DNA of 64,000 nucleotides from Flavobacterium jejuense (GTDB taxonomy: Bacteria; Bacteroidota; Bacteroidia; Flavobacteriales; Flavobacteriaceae). Both the position numbers and the translations under genes were made by a program. The DNA lies in assembly GCF_006491595.2 (NCBI RefSeq), contig NZ_VEVQ02000002.1:124001-188000 (forward strand), written 5' to 3'. This document shows, piece after piece, positions 25,952-35,729 of the stretch. The notes under the pieces are model-generated. The model did no database searches. It had not been told where the DNA came from and saw only the letters and a program-made list of their open reading frames with translations. Within the stretch, counting starts at the first letter, position 1. Each line of letters opens with the position of its first letter.

Positions 25952-25976
25952 TATTGTAATTACAATAGCAAAAGTA
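25952..25976 (-). promoter_or_regulatory. Promoter box and overlapping 16-bp palindrome
   Basis: Minus-strand TACTTTTG (25969-25976) is a full TAnnTTTG -7 box. Directly downstream is the perfect palindrome TATTGTAATTACAATA (25952-25967), which would cover the transcription start, as expected for a repressor operator. It controls the leader and methyltransferase gene if real. Confidence 0.45.
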
Positions 25977-26027
25977 ATTAAATTTTTAAAAGTATAACCC
26001 CGTATTTTTACCTGTTTTAAGTAAATA

Positions 26028-26055
26028 TAAAAGCTACTTAATTTAAGTAGCTTTT
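26028..26055. terminator. Palindromic hairpin between the GH pseudogene and the methyltransferase leader
   Basis: AAAAGCTACTTAA / TTTAAGTAGCTTTT forms a near-perfect palindrome with A- and T-rich ends, symmetrical and able to end transcription in either direction. The remains of the GH5-like gene run into it. Confidence 0.7.
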
Positions 26056-26284
26056 ATTAGTTATATGTTCAATTGAACTATTTTTATCTAAATTCATCAT
26101 ATAACCTTCTCAAAGAAGCCAATTTCCAAAATTGACTCCTCTTAAGGTTATAGGGTTTCCATCTTTTAGTATTTTACCTTCTGTAGCAGAAACGGTTAAT
26201 TGTTGTGAAAAACTTTTACAGATAGTTGCATTTGATATAATGAAGCGTAAACTAACTATTTTTAATCCATTTAATTTTTTTCAT
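26038..26284 (-). pseudogene. Truncated, disrupted secreted glycoside hydrolase (GH5-like)
   Basis: Minus-strand remnant of a secreted enzyme. The ATG at 26282-26284 runs into a short dead frame; shifting by one base in the A-run restores a signal-like segment (LKIVSLRFIISNATICKSFS) followed by TEGKILKDGNPITLRGVNFG, then NWLL, then TGA at 26110-26112, then EGYMMNLDK. The intact family motif would be RGVNFGNWLLWEGYM, so the TGA replaces the Trp codon. Only the first 80 or so residues remain before a terminator hairpin; the catalytic part is absent. The motif is typical of GH5-type beta-glucan or mannan hydrolases. It adjoins the GH30 genes on the same strand and was probably part of that locus. 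Confidence 0.7.
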
Positions 26285-26346
26285 ACTTTTTTTATTTTTA
26301 ATGGTAAGTTAATTAAGCAGTAACTATTTTTTTGTTTTTCTAATTT

Positions 26347-27825
26347 TTAATTAATCAATACACTTTGAATTCCATGTGCTGGGATTTGTAAATTAATTTC
26401 TTTGTTAGATATAATAATTTTGTAATCTATTGGCTCACTTGTTTTATTCATAACAACAGAGATTAATTGTTCATCTTTGTTTTTAAATGTAGTACTTTCT
26501 ATTGTACTTCTACTTGTTGATGTGCTTACTCTTTTTGCATTTGGTTTAATGAATTTTGAAAAGTGACCAATGTAGTAATAAGAGGGAGTATAAATCAATT
26601 CGTTCTTTGTCAAATCGGCATGAATAGGAGCGAAGCAAAAGTTTTGAACATGATTTGGCCCACCGTTTTCATTTAATAAGATATTCCAATCTGTCCAACC
26701 AACTGTTCCATTATTGAAATCATTAATCATAGCATTGCCATAGCGTTCTGCATTACTCCATTTTTGATAGTTTTCTTGACTAAACTCTTCTTGACAACCT
26801 TCTGTGAAAAGTAGATTTTTTGTAGGGAACGATTGATTTACTGTTTTAACGTTATCAAATTTTGGTTCACCACCAGTCCATGTTTCGTACCAATGGAAAC
26901 CAATTCCCCAAGCATATTTTGCAGCTTCTTTGTCACTAAAGATTACATTAGCTCTATGAGAAATTAGGTCTCTATTATGATCCCAAACCACTATGTTTTT
27001 TTCGGAAAGACCTTCTTTTTCCATTATTGGTCCTAAATGATTTTTTAAAAAGTCCCTTTCTTCAGCAGCAGTATAAATACAAGATTCCCATTTTTGAGTT
27101 GCCATGGGTTCATTTTGAAGTGTAATTCCCCAAACAGGAAGTCCTTCTTTTTCATATGCTTTAATGAATTTTGTATAATATTTAGCCCAAGAATCATAAT
27201 ATTTAGGTAATAATTTACCGCCTTTAAGCATGTCTTTATTACTTTTCATAAATGCTGGAGGACTCCATGGACTTGCATAAAAAACTAAATCTTCTTTTAT
27301 TAAATCAGCAGCTTTTTTAATTAATGGAATTTTAAATCTTTTATCTACTGAGATGTCAAAACTGTTTAATTCTGTATCACCATCTTTAATATAGGTGTAG
27401 CTTTCTGTACTAAAATCGCAACTATTGATATTAGTTCTTATGATGTTATAATTAATTCCTTCGTTACTATAGTAGGCATTTAAGAATTCTTCTTGTTTAT
27501 CAGGACTTAATTTCGCAAACACTTCCGCAGATGCATCGGTTATAGCGCCTCCTATTCCTAAAAATTCTTGGAATTCTTTTTCTGGATTAATAGTAACAAA
27601 AATTTCAGTTTCTAAAGGTTGGTTAGTATTTTCAAATGTTAATGAGTTAGTTACAGTTAATCGTAAAGTAGTATTTTCTGCAGTTGTATAGACATTTGCA
27701 GTTTTATATTCTTTGGTTTCAATTTCAGGAGAGACATTGTTATTAATTGTACCAGAATTTTTCTCTGATTGATTACAAGAAATTAGAATCAATAGGAAAA
27801 TATGTATATATATTATTTTATTCAT
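26347..27825 (-). CDS. GH30-family glycoside hydrolase, lipoprotein (first of two)
   Basis: A 492-aa secreted beta-glycosidase from the ATG at 27825; an in-frame ATG four codons upstream overlaps the previous gene. The signal ends ILISC, so a lipoprotein. GH30 marks: FLGIGGAITDASAEVFAKL, YNIIRTNINSCDFS, FYASPWSPPAFMKSN, acid/base Glu in GITLQNEP, nucleophile Glu in LLFTEGCQEEF, and a C-terminal beta domain. GH30 enzymes of this type hydrolyse beta-glucosides, often beta-1,6-glucan. It begins immediately after the stop of the second GH30 gene, in the same transcript as the Sus genes. Confidence 0.93.
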   Translation of the reverse strand: MNKIIYIHIFLLILISCNQSEKNSGTINNNVSPEIETKEYKTANVYTTAENTTLRLTVTNSLTFENTNQPLETEIFVTINPEKEFQEFLGIGGAITDASAEVFAKLSPDKQEEFLNAYYSNEGINYNIIRTNINSCDFSTESYTYIKDGDTELNSFDISVDKRFKIPLIKKAADLIKEDLVFYASPWSPPAFMKSNKDMLKGGKLLPKYYDSWAKYYTKFIKAYEKEGLPVWGITLQNEPMATQKWESCIYTAAEERDFLKNHLGPIMEKEGLSEKNIVVWDHNRDLISHRANVIFSDKEAAKYAWGIGFHWYETWTGGEPKFDNVKTVNQSFPTKNLLFTEGCQEEFSQENYQKWSNAERYGNAMINDFNNGTVGWTDWNILLNENGGPNHVQNFCFAPIHADLTKNELIYTPSYYYIGHFSKFIKPNAKRVSTSTSRSTIESTTFKNKDEQLISVVMNKTSEPIDYKIIISNKEINLQIPAHGIQSVLIN

Positions 27826-27826
27826 T

Positions 27827-29269
27827 TTACCACACATAAGTTGCTACAGAACCAGCAGGAAGAATTGTTGATATAGGTTCATTTGCTGCATTAATATTAA
27901 AAGATTTTTGTGAATCAGTATTATTCAAGACAATAACTACGATTTTTCCTTCTGGAGTTTTGTAAGCCACATTTGGAAGTTCTGTTGAGGTATTTGATTG
28001 TATTCTAACGGATCCTGTTGGTACAAATTTAGATGAGTGTCCAATAATATAGTAAGCAGGATTTCTTTCTATTGAGCTACCGTTAATTGTTACAGCACCT
28101 AGACATTCAGTACATCCACCTGGAGTGTGAGGAGCATTATTAGGATCAGCAGCTAAATTCCATTGTAGGACAGTTTTACTCCAGTTTCTTGGAGCACCTA
28201 TCATTAGTTCTCTAAAGTGCCATTTAATATCTGAAGCAAAATTTCCAGGAGACTGAATCCATTGTTCTGTGAAGTATACATTTTTATCTGGGTAGGCATT
28301 ATGAACTAAACTCATATTGTCAATTTGTCCAGCATATAAATGAAATGCAGAGCCATCTATATAAGCACTTGCAGCATTATCATTTAAAATAGAAATAGGA
28401 TAGTTAGGATGATCTAAATTATGATCAAAAATGATAATTTTAGTTTGAATGTTATTTGAAGCAAATGTAGGTCCTAAATTATTTTTGATAAAATCGGTTT
28501 GTTGAGGAGCAGACATCAACATACTTGGATTATTGTATGGGTTTTCTGGTTCATTTTGAATGGTAATTGCATCAATTGTAACGCCATTAGCTTCCATAGC
28601 TTGAATATATTTCACAAAATAATTGGCATAGGTTGCATAGTAAATGGTTTGTAACTCTCCACCAATGCTTGATTCATTAGTCTTCATCCAAGATGGTGCT
28701 GACCAAGGAGAACCTACTATTTTTATATTTGGATTAATAGATTTTATTTGCGTTAATACAGGAATAAGATTAGCCAAATCTGGTGTAATTGCAAAATTAT
28801 TTAAATTTACATCTGTTTGTCCAGGAGGTAAATCATCATAAGAAAATACAGAAGCATCAAGATCAGATGCTCCTATACTTATTCTAAGATAACTAACCCC
28901 AATACTGTTTTCGCCTTGTCCAAAAAGTTCTTGTAATAAATCATTTTTTGCAGAAGCGGACATATTGTTTATTAATTGTGCACTTCCTCCTGTTAATGTA
29001 TAACCAAAGCCATCCATTGTTTGATAGGTTGTGCCTTCAGAAACTGTAATTGTAAAATTATTGTTTTCGGAATAGGGTGATATTCCATTGCTTTGTAATG
29101 CTAATAGGCTTGATTTACTAGGTGTAGTTAAATAAAAATCAGTATTAACAGAACCAATAATAGGAGGAGGATAATATGACATGTTTTTATTATCACAGCT
29201 GTAATCTATTGAAGTAAGTAATGTAATCAATACTATTTTGAGTGTTTTTGTTGCCGTTTTGGTAAACAT
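27827..29269 (-). CDS. GH30-family glycoside hydrolase, lipoprotein (second of two)
   Basis: A 480-aa enzyme with a signal ending near Cys25 (TSIDYSCDNKN). GH30 marks: TMDGFGYTLTGGSAQLI, VSYLRISIGASDLDAS, GSPWSAPSWMKTNES, acid/base Glu in AITIQNEPENPY, nucleophile Glu in VYFTEQW, and WNLAADPNNAP followed by the C-terminal beta domain. It is only distantly similar to the neighbouring GH30, suggesting different cleavage modes (for example endo and exo) on one polymer. It lies 17 bp after the SusE-like gene in the polysaccharide locus. Confidence 0.93.
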   Translation of the reverse strand: MFTKTATKTLKIVLITLLTSIDYSCDNKNMSYYPPPIIGSVNTDFYLTTPSKSSLLALQSNGISPYSENNNFTITVSEGTTYQTMDGFGYTLTGGSAQLINNMSASAKNDLLQELFGQGENSIGVSYLRISIGASDLDASVFSYDDLPPGQTDVNLNNFAITPDLANLIPVLTQIKSINPNIKIVGSPWSAPSWMKTNESSIGGELQTIYYATYANYFVKYIQAMEANGVTIDAITIQNEPENPYNNPSMLMSAPQQTDFIKNNLGPTFASNNIQTKIIIFDHNLDHPNYPISILNDNAASAYIDGSAFHLYAGQIDNMSLVHNAYPDKNVYFTEQWIQSPGNFASDIKWHFRELMIGAPRNWSKTVLQWNLAADPNNAPHTPGGCTECLGAVTINGSSIERNPAYYIIGHSSKFVPTGSVRIQSNTSTELPNVAYKTPEGKIVVIVLNNTDSQKSFNINAANEPISTILPAGSVATYVW

Positions 29270-29286
29270 AAATATATTTTTAAAAG

Positions 29287-31008
29287 TTATTGTTGAACAA
29301 AAGAATAAGTTCCTGATTGATAAGTACCATCTAAAACAATTGTGACTAAATAATTTCCGTTAGTAGCTACATTAGTTATGTTTGAGCCTGAACCATTAGT
29401 GATGTTTCCTGTTAATCCATTAGGAGAATTGCTTCCCATATCAAAGTCCCACGGACTTATAAATTTCATTTCGTAACCTCCATTGATTGGAGTAGTAATT
29501 GTATAAGTATTAGGGTGTTGATAAGTCATTACAAGTTCATCTCTATCCTCCCATACTTGCCAATGAAATAATTTAAAATTGTAATATTCCCAATTTAGTG
29601 TTGCTTGGCTAAAATCGATACTAAGTTTTAAACCTCTGTCATTATTAATTGTAATATTGGTAGCATTCTCTACTATTGTATTGTTGCCAGTTACTTTATC
29701 TCCATCTGGACTTGAAGAAACACCTAGTTGTCCATTTATAGAGTAACTAGTTCCAGTGCCATTAGCATCCGAATTTAAACTATAATTTACAGAAGATTGA
29801 AACGGAATAAATTTATCTAAACTAAATAAATCTCCATTTTTACTAAATTCTTCGATCATAGTTCCATTAGCTAGTAAAAACAGTTGATTTGGAGTAGCAA
29901 TTGGATCTGGAGCACTTGTGTCAATTTGTATAGTATAAGTATAGCCACTTGAAGATAAATTTAAAGTAATCAAATAGTTGCCAATGTTTGATGAAGGTAT
30001 ATCTTCAAAAGTGATACCTTGAGAAGTAGCATCACTTTCCATTACTAATTTGTTAGTGGAGCCTTGAATTCTCTTTAATAAGTATGACCAATCACCATTT
30101 GCTCTGAAAACAAAGTTTCCAGTATTTATTAATTGTACAGAAGACTTCCAAATTCCACCACCTTGATATGTTAATGGAGTATCTCCACTCCAACCTCCAT
30201 TGATTGGGTCTCCTACTATGCTCCAATTGTCAATTTTTAAGAGGTCGTAAGTATTGTTTTCTAAGTCAACAGATATTCTATATTGAGCAGTCTCAGTAAT
30301 TACTATTGGGTTCCCCGATTTTATTAAATCACCATCATTATTATTTCCATATTGATGGCATGGTAGCGTTTTTTCACTATAAAATTTGAAGCTATTCCCA
30401 GCTGTTAATGTTGTAAAAATTTCATGTTTGTTTGATGGATTCCCATCTGAATTATTCAAACGTTTCATTTCAATAGCTGTACTCAAAACAGTATTGTTTT
30501 CAGTTGCAGTACCAGACACATAAAGTTTTGTTGGAGTTAATTCTGTAGAAAATCTCTTAAATGAAATATCCTGACTTGCGTATGCCACTTTGTCTAGGCA
30601 TTTTGCTTTTACAGCCCAAGTAATAGTTGCAATTTCATTTGCAGGATAACCACTATAGGATAAGTATTCATTAATTGTACTATTTGAAATTCCTAATGAT
30701 AAGTCTTTTCCGTTATTTGCAGAAGATAATTCTAAAATAGGTGAATCAAAGGAAGTTGAACCAATAGTGTCAAAAACTATAGAATATTTTATAGTATAGT
30801 TTGCTGTTGAAACAGCAGGTAACCAACTAAATGTAACTGTCTCGTTAGGTGTGAGTTCATCTAATTCGATTGTTGTATTATCAGAAGGTAATTCAATTGT
30901 AGCTGGTTTTAATTCCCAATTTCCTAAAGGGTCTAAATTGTCTTGTTCACATGAAAGAAAAGAACATGTTGCAGTAAAAAGTAGTATAATTTGAATATAT
31001 TTTTTCAT
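29287..31008 (-). CDS. SusE/SusF-like outer-membrane glycan-binding lipoprotein
   Basis: A 573-aa lipoprotein (signal ends CSFLSC). Residues about 25-145 are a SusE N-terminal domain (PATIELPSDNTTIELDELTPNETVTFSWLPA for the long start, near residue 36). Following are three or four beta-sandwich modules, with WSIVGDPINGGWSGDTPL, typical of SusF/SusE carbohydrate-binding repeats, and a final module with FKLFHWQVWEDRDE. It should capture glycan at the cell surface for the SusCD pair. It sits directly after susD (10 bp) and before the GH30 genes. Confidence 0.88.
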   Translation of the reverse strand: MKKYIQIILLFTATCSFLSCEQDNLDPLGNWELKPATIELPSDNTTIELDELTPNETVTFSWLPAVSTANYTIKYSIVFDTIGSTSFDSPILELSSANNGKDLSLGISNSTINEYLSYSGYPANEIATITWAVKAKCLDKVAYASQDISFKRFSTELTPTKLYVSGTATENNTVLSTAIEMKRLNNSDGNPSNKHEIFTTLTAGNSFKFYSEKTLPCHQYGNNNDGDLIKSGNPIVITETAQYRISVDLENNTYDLLKIDNWSIVGDPINGGWSGDTPLTYQGGGIWKSSVQLINTGNFVFRANGDWSYLLKRIQGSTNKLVMESDATSQGITFEDIPSSNIGNYLITLNLSSSGYTYTIQIDTSAPDPIATPNQLFLLANGTMIEEFSKNGDLFSLDKFIPFQSSVNYSLNSDANGTGTSYSINGQLGVSSSPDGDKVTGNNTIVENATNITINNDRGLKLSIDFSQATLNWEYYNFKLFHWQVWEDRDELVMTYQHPNTYTITTPINGGYEMKFISPWDFDMGSNSPNGLTGNITNGSGSNITNVATNGNYLVTIVLDGTYQSGTYSFVQQ

Positions 31009-31018
31009 AACAGTAGTT

Positions 31019-32494
31019 TTATAATGGATTTTGAACTAAAGCAGGATTTCTGTCCAATTCTTGTTGAGGAATTGGTAACAAAATTTTTGCTTGAGTCATA
31101 TTATAATTTACAGGGTTTCCGTTTCTTAAATCAATTTCAACTAAGTTATTCATAGTACTAACTAATTGATTAAATCTTGCTAAATCATCCCATCTATGAC
31201 CTTCTTGAAATAACTCTAGCCTTCTTTCTTTTAAAATAGTTTCTCTTAATACTTCTTTAGAACTTTTTTGTGATGCAGTTAAATTAGGTAGATTTACTCT
31301 ATTTCTTATTCTATTTACTTCTGTAGCAGCAGGCTCTAATTGGTTTAATTCGTTTAATGCTTCAGCTTTGAGCAGAACTAAATCACCATATCTAAGTAAA
31401 TATTGACGATTTGAACTTGCAAAACCACTAGCATTTTTCCATTTATAACTAAATGGAATAGAACTGCCAGTAGTATTTCCCCAATATTCATCTACCCATT
31501 GAACACTTTCAAATTTGATACTTGTATTTTTTCTTACATTGTCAGATTGTTCATCAAAAGCAGCTATTAAATTATGTGAGGGTGTAATAAATTTTCTCCA
31601 AGAATCACCAGTTAAAGAAGGAGGTAATAATAATTGAGGTCCATAATTACCTTCGTTTGCCCCTAAGAACTGCACTTCTATAATAGATTCTTTGTTGTTG
31701 TAATTATTTCCATCAAACAAATTATTATAATTAATTAATGCATAGTTAGCATCGCTATTTTCAAGTGCTACTACATGATCTATAACTTTTTGATAGTTAG
31801 GATTTGGTTTTTGAGCATAAGCTTTAGCTATCAAAGCATGTGCTGCACCAGAAGTTGCTCTAGCTTTATTAACAGTATCGTCATTTCCATAAGTGTCAGG
31901 AAGCAATAATACAGCTTGCTCTAAGTTATCAATAATAAAATCATAGACTTCTGAAACTGGTCTTCTAGGTATATTAACATCTTCTGGAGCTACCGAAGTT
32001 GAATAAGTAGTAACTAATGGTACATCACCCCAAAGCTTTACTAATGTAAAATAATGGTATGATCGTAAAAAAAGAGCTTCACCTCTTATTTGCTGTCTTC
32101 TTTCTTGTGTTAGTAAAGGGTCATTTACTCCATCAAGTTTAGCTAAAACTAGATTAGCTTTTGAAATTGCATTGTAAAGATTTGACCAATTTTTAAAAAT
32201 TCTAGAATTTGTAGGTGTTACCTCTAATTTGTCGATAGAAAAAACTTCAGGATTATCACCACCAGCATAAGCATTATCTGCTCTTACATCTGAAAATAAA
32301 ATATTATCCCAAACATAATATTCAGCTGATTGAAAGGATTCGTATGCACCTACAAGGGCTGATTCTATTTGACCTGCTGTATTGTATCCATTACCACTTG
32401 TTTCTTCAGAGATAGGTTCTAAGTCTAAAAAGTCATCACAAGAAGTTATAGATAAACTTAGTATTGTTAACGATATGATAAGTATTTTTTTCAT
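31019..32494 (-). CDS. SusD/RagB-family glycan-binding lipoprotein
   Basis: A 491-aa surface lipoprotein (signal ends SITSC, then DDFLDLEP, the usual SusD start). Helical TPR-like parts are present (KANLVLAKLDG, RGEALFLRSYHYFTLVKLWGDVPLV) and the conserved C-terminal segment ILKERRLELFQEGHRWDDLARF. SusD proteins form the lid on the SusC channel and bind oligosaccharide. It starts 9 bp after susC, followed by the SusE-like gene. Confidence 0.96.
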   Translation of the reverse strand: MKKILIISLTILSLSITSCDDFLDLEPISEETSGNGYNTAGQIESALVGAYESFQSAEYYVWDNILFSDVRADNAYAGGDNPEVFSIDKLEVTPTNSRIFKNWSNLYNAISKANLVLAKLDGVNDPLLTQERRQQIRGEALFLRSYHYFTLVKLWGDVPLVTTYSTSVAPEDVNIPRRPVSEVYDFIIDNLEQAVLLLPDTYGNDDTVNKARATSGAAHALIAKAYAQKPNPNYQKVIDHVVALENSDANYALINYNNLFDGNNYNNKESIIEVQFLGANEGNYGPQLLLPPSLTGDSWRKFITPSHNLIAAFDEQSDNVRKNTSIKFESVQWVDEYWGNTTGSSIPFSYKWKNASGFASSNRQYLLRYGDLVLLKAEALNELNQLEPAATEVNRIRNRVNLPNLTASQKSSKEVLRETILKERRLELFQEGHRWDDLARFNQLVSTMNNLVEIDLRNGNPVNYNMTQAKILLPIPQQELDRNPALVQNPL

Positions 32495-32503
32495 GAATAT
32501 ATT

Positions 32504-35452
32504 TTAAAATGTAATATTAAAGCCAAATAGTATTGTTCTTGACTGTGGATAGGTTCCATAATCTATGCCTTGAACAGTATTACTTCCTCCAAAGGCATTT
32601 ACTTCAGGATCAAAACCTGAATAATTGGTTAAGGTTATTAAATTTTCACCAGTGACATAAAAACGTAGATTAGATAAATTTAATTTTTCCAATGTATTTT
32701 GGTTAAAATCGTAACTCAATGTAATCGCTTTGAATCTAAGGTAGGATGCATCTTCAATGAAACGAGTTGACAATCTTGAATTGTCTGTGTTACCAAACGA
32801 AGCTCTTGGAATATCTGTTATATCTCCAGGTTGCCTCCATCTATTTAATACTTCTATGCTTTGATTTTTAGGATCAGTCATGCCTTCTGTTTCAATTCTT
32901 GTTGCATTTAGCATGTCATTTCCATAAGTTCCTTGTAAAAATATTTGTAATCCAATTCCTTTGTAAGAGAATGAGTTATTAATAGAGTATATGAAATCTG
33001 GGTTAGCATCACCAATAATAACTCTATCATCTTCACTAGGATTGAATGTTGACGCACCATTTTTGTCAATATAGTATGCATTTCCACTTGTAGGATCTAC
33101 ACCACCATAAACATAGCCAAAGAAACTTCCTAAGGGCAGTCCTTCTTTAACTAAAATGGCTCCTCCTCTTCCAGCAATATCTCCTAAGTACAATTCTTCT
33201 CCAACTAAATTAATTACTTCATTTTTATTGAATGAAATATTAAAAGTAGAATTCCATTTGAAGTTGTTAGTATCAACGTTAACTGTTTTTAGACCAAGTT
33301 CAAGTCCTTTGTTTTGAACTTCTCCAATGTTTTGTACAGCTCTATCAAATCCTGTAGTTGTTGGTAAAGGAGCTTCTAATAATAAATCTTTTGTGTTTTT
33401 TATATAGGCATCCGCAGTTAATTGGACTCGATTATTTAGTATACTAAAATCAATTCCTATATTTTTTTGAGTAGATTCTTCCCATTTTAGATTGAAGTTT
33501 TCAATTGTACCTGGATAAGTTCCTGGTTGTGCAGAACCTCCAATAGGATAATTAGCACCAGAACCTATAATTCCCAAATAAGCGTAATTTCTAATTTGGT
33601 CATTACCAACAATTCCGTAGCTAGCTCTTACTTTTAAGTTACTTATTAATGTATTCTCTCTTAAGAAATTTTCATTAGAAATTTTCCAACCAACAGATAC
33701 TGAAGGAAAATAACCCCATCTTTTATTTGGTCCAAAAACACTTGAACCATCAGCTCTGAAGTTAGCAGTTAATAGATATTTATCATTAAAACTATAATTT
33801 AACCTGCTGATGAATGCAGTATTAGATTTTTCTGATTTAGAAGCTGTTGCTGCGATTAGCTCTGAACCACCATTAGGTGTTGTAATTGTTGCACTTGCAA
33901 AATTTCTGGTTTCCATGTTTGAATTGTCAAACTTGAATTTTTGAATAACTGAACCAACTAAGCCTTCAACTTTATGATTTCCTATTGTTTTTGAATAAGT
34001 AATGGTGTTATCAAAAATATAGTAATCTGTTGTATTAGTCGTTCTTATAGCTTGTCCTTTAATAGCTCTACCATAACCAGTTCTATTAGGATCTAAAAAA
34101 GACTCATATACTCCGTTTGAGTTATCAATGCCATAGTTTGTTTTGAATTTAAAATCTTTTAAGAATTTAGCTTCAAAAAATAAGTTTGCTAAAAATCTAG
34201 TGTTATTATATTCTCTTTCCAACCCGTCAGTACTTGCTAATGGGTTTTCCCAGTTTTGAAATGGGTTACTTGTAAAACTTCCGTTTGCATTATATACACC
34301 AATTACTGATGGAGTTGTTAAAGCACCAAGTAAAACACCACCAGAATTAACACTTGTATTATCTTTAACATCTATATCTGAATATTTTGTATATGAAATT
34401 CTTGTGCCAGCAGAAAGCCAATCATTTATTTTTTGGTCTAAGTTAATCTTAAAATTAAGTCGGTTTAATTCAGCGCTTTTTACAGCTCCTTCTTGCTTTA
34501 TGTTACCAGCTGAAACATAGTAATTTGTTCCTTCTGTTTTTCCTGAAAAAGAAAATTGATTATTAAAAGAATACCCATCTTGAAAAATTTCATTTTGCCA
34601 ATCTGTATTCTTGTTGTAAGTATTCCAATCTGTAGTTAATCCTAATTCTCCCATTAAATCTCTGTACTGTTCACCATTTAATACTTTTAATGTTTTCCAT
34701 ACTTGAGATACACCTATGTAGGAGTCATATGAAACTTTTGGTTTAGAAGTAGTACCTTTTTTGGTAGTAATTAAAACGACACCATTTGCACCATTTGCAC
34801 CATAAATAGCGGCAGATGCAGCATCTTTTAAAACAGAAATACTTTCAATATCAGAAGGGTTTATTGATCTTGTATCTGTTGTAGGAACTCCATCAACAAC
34901 ATACAAAGGTTCACTTCCAGACAGTATTGAAGAAGTACCTCTAATTCTTATACTTAATCCCTGAGAAGGTTTTCCAGAGCTAGTTAAAACTTGTACACCA
35001 GTAGTTTGGCCTTGAATTAGGTTTCCAATTTGACCAGTTGAACGTGATTCGAAATTATCACCATCTATAACACTAACAGCTCCAGTTAAATCACTTTTCT
35101 TTTGTGTACCGTATCCAATTACTATAATTTCTTTAAGTGATTCAACATTGTCTAATAGCGCAATAGTTATGTAAGTTTCATCACCTAAAGGTACTTCTTG
35201 TTCTATCATTCCTACATAAGAAATAACTAAAATAGCTTTCGGATCAGTATTAATTTGTAATTCGAATAAACCATTAAAATCTGTATTAGTACCAATTTTT
35301 GAATTTTTTATAAATACTGAAGCTCCAGGAATAGGAAGTCCATTTTTATCTGTAACTTTTCCTTTTATAGTTTTAAGTTGTCCAAATGACAATGCAGTAA
35401 ATAGAAAGAAAATAATAAAAAATCGTGTACTTTTTTGATTGAGTAAAATCAT
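32504..35452 (-). CDS. SusC/RagA-family TonB-dependent glycan transporter
   Basis: A 982-aa outer-membrane transporter. After the signal comes a carboxypeptidase-D-like regulatory domain (IKGKVTDKNGLPIPGASVFI), then the TonB-linked SusC signature (IVIGYGTQKKSDLTGAVSVI), a plug domain (RIRGTSSILSGSEPLYVVDG), and a 22-strand barrel ending in aromatic Phe (TILFGFNITF). It imports oligosaccharides using TonB energy. First gene of the locus; a likely promoter lies about 93 bases upstream. No frameshift or truncation was seen. Confidence 0.97.
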   Translation of the reverse strand: MILLNQKSTRFFIIFFLFTALSFGQLKTIKGKVTDKNGLPIPGASVFIKNSKIGTNTDFNGLFELQINTDPKAILVISYVGMIEQEVPLGDETYITIALLDNVESLKEIIVIGYGTQKKSDLTGAVSVIDGDNFESRSTGQIGNLIQGQTTGVQVLTSSGKPSQGLSIRIRGTSSILSGSEPLYVVDGVPTTDTRSINPSDIESISVLKDAASAAIYGANGANGVVLITTKKGTTSKPKVSYDSYIGVSQVWKTLKVLNGEQYRDLMGELGLTTDWNTYNKNTDWQNEIFQDGYSFNNQFSFSGKTEGTNYYVSAGNIKQEGAVKSAELNRLNFKINLDQKINDWLSAGTRISYTKYSDIDVKDNTSVNSGGVLLGALTTPSVIGVYNANGSFTSNPFQNWENPLASTDGLEREYNNTRFLANLFFEAKFLKDFKFKTNYGIDNSNGVYESFLDPNRTGYGRAIKGQAIRTTNTTDYYIFDNTITYSKTIGNHKVEGLVGSVIQKFKFDNSNMETRNFASATITTPNGGSELIAATASKSEKSNTAFISRLNYSFNDKYLLTANFRADGSSVFGPNKRWGYFPSVSVGWKISNENFLRENTLISNLKVRASYGIVGNDQIRNYAYLGIIGSGANYPIGGSAQPGTYPGTIENFNLKWEESTQKNIGIDFSILNNRVQLTADAYIKNTKDLLLEAPLPTTTGFDRAVQNIGEVQNKGLELGLKTVNVDTNNFKWNSTFNISFNKNEVINLVGEELYLGDIAGRGGAILVKEGLPLGSFFGYVYGGVDPTSGNAYYIDKNGASTFNPSEDDRVIIGDANPDFIYSINNSFSYKGIGLQIFLQGTYGNDMLNATRIETEGMTDPKNQSIEVLNRWRQPGDITDIPRASFGNTDNSRLSTRFIEDASYLRFKAITLSYDFNQNTLEKLNLSNLRFYVTGENLITLTNYSGFDPEVNAFGGSNTVQGIDYGTYPQSRTILFGFNITF

Positions 35453-35544
35453 AAAAAACTAAATGTTAGTTAATATTTGTAATTTTTTGTTATCCAATTA
35501 AATTTACTAAATCGTTGTAGCGACTTGTTAATTTATTGTTAATT

Positions 35545-35552
35545 CAAAAGTA
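35545..35552 (-). promoter_or_regulatory. -7 box of the polysaccharide locus
   Basis: TACTTTTG on the minus strand, a full TAnnTTTG match about 93 bases before the susC ATG. The 277-bp gap 35453-35729 is otherwise AT-rich and shows no clear operator. Confidence 0.4.
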
Positions 35553-35729
35553 GACAAATGTTTAACCTATCTGATTTAGAGTAGAAAAAAAGTAGATTTA
35601 AATTAGTTTTTTTTAAAATTAATTAATTGATAATCAAATTTTTAGTATAAAATTTGTTTTTAAAAAAAGTAGTTAAAAATATAGATTTTTATTGATTTAT
35701 ATCAAAATAAATATCTTAAAAATGTAATT

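Noticed and set aside
26132..26323. Plus-strand 63-codon frame
   Set aside because: Shadow of the disrupted GH5-like gene read on the other strand.
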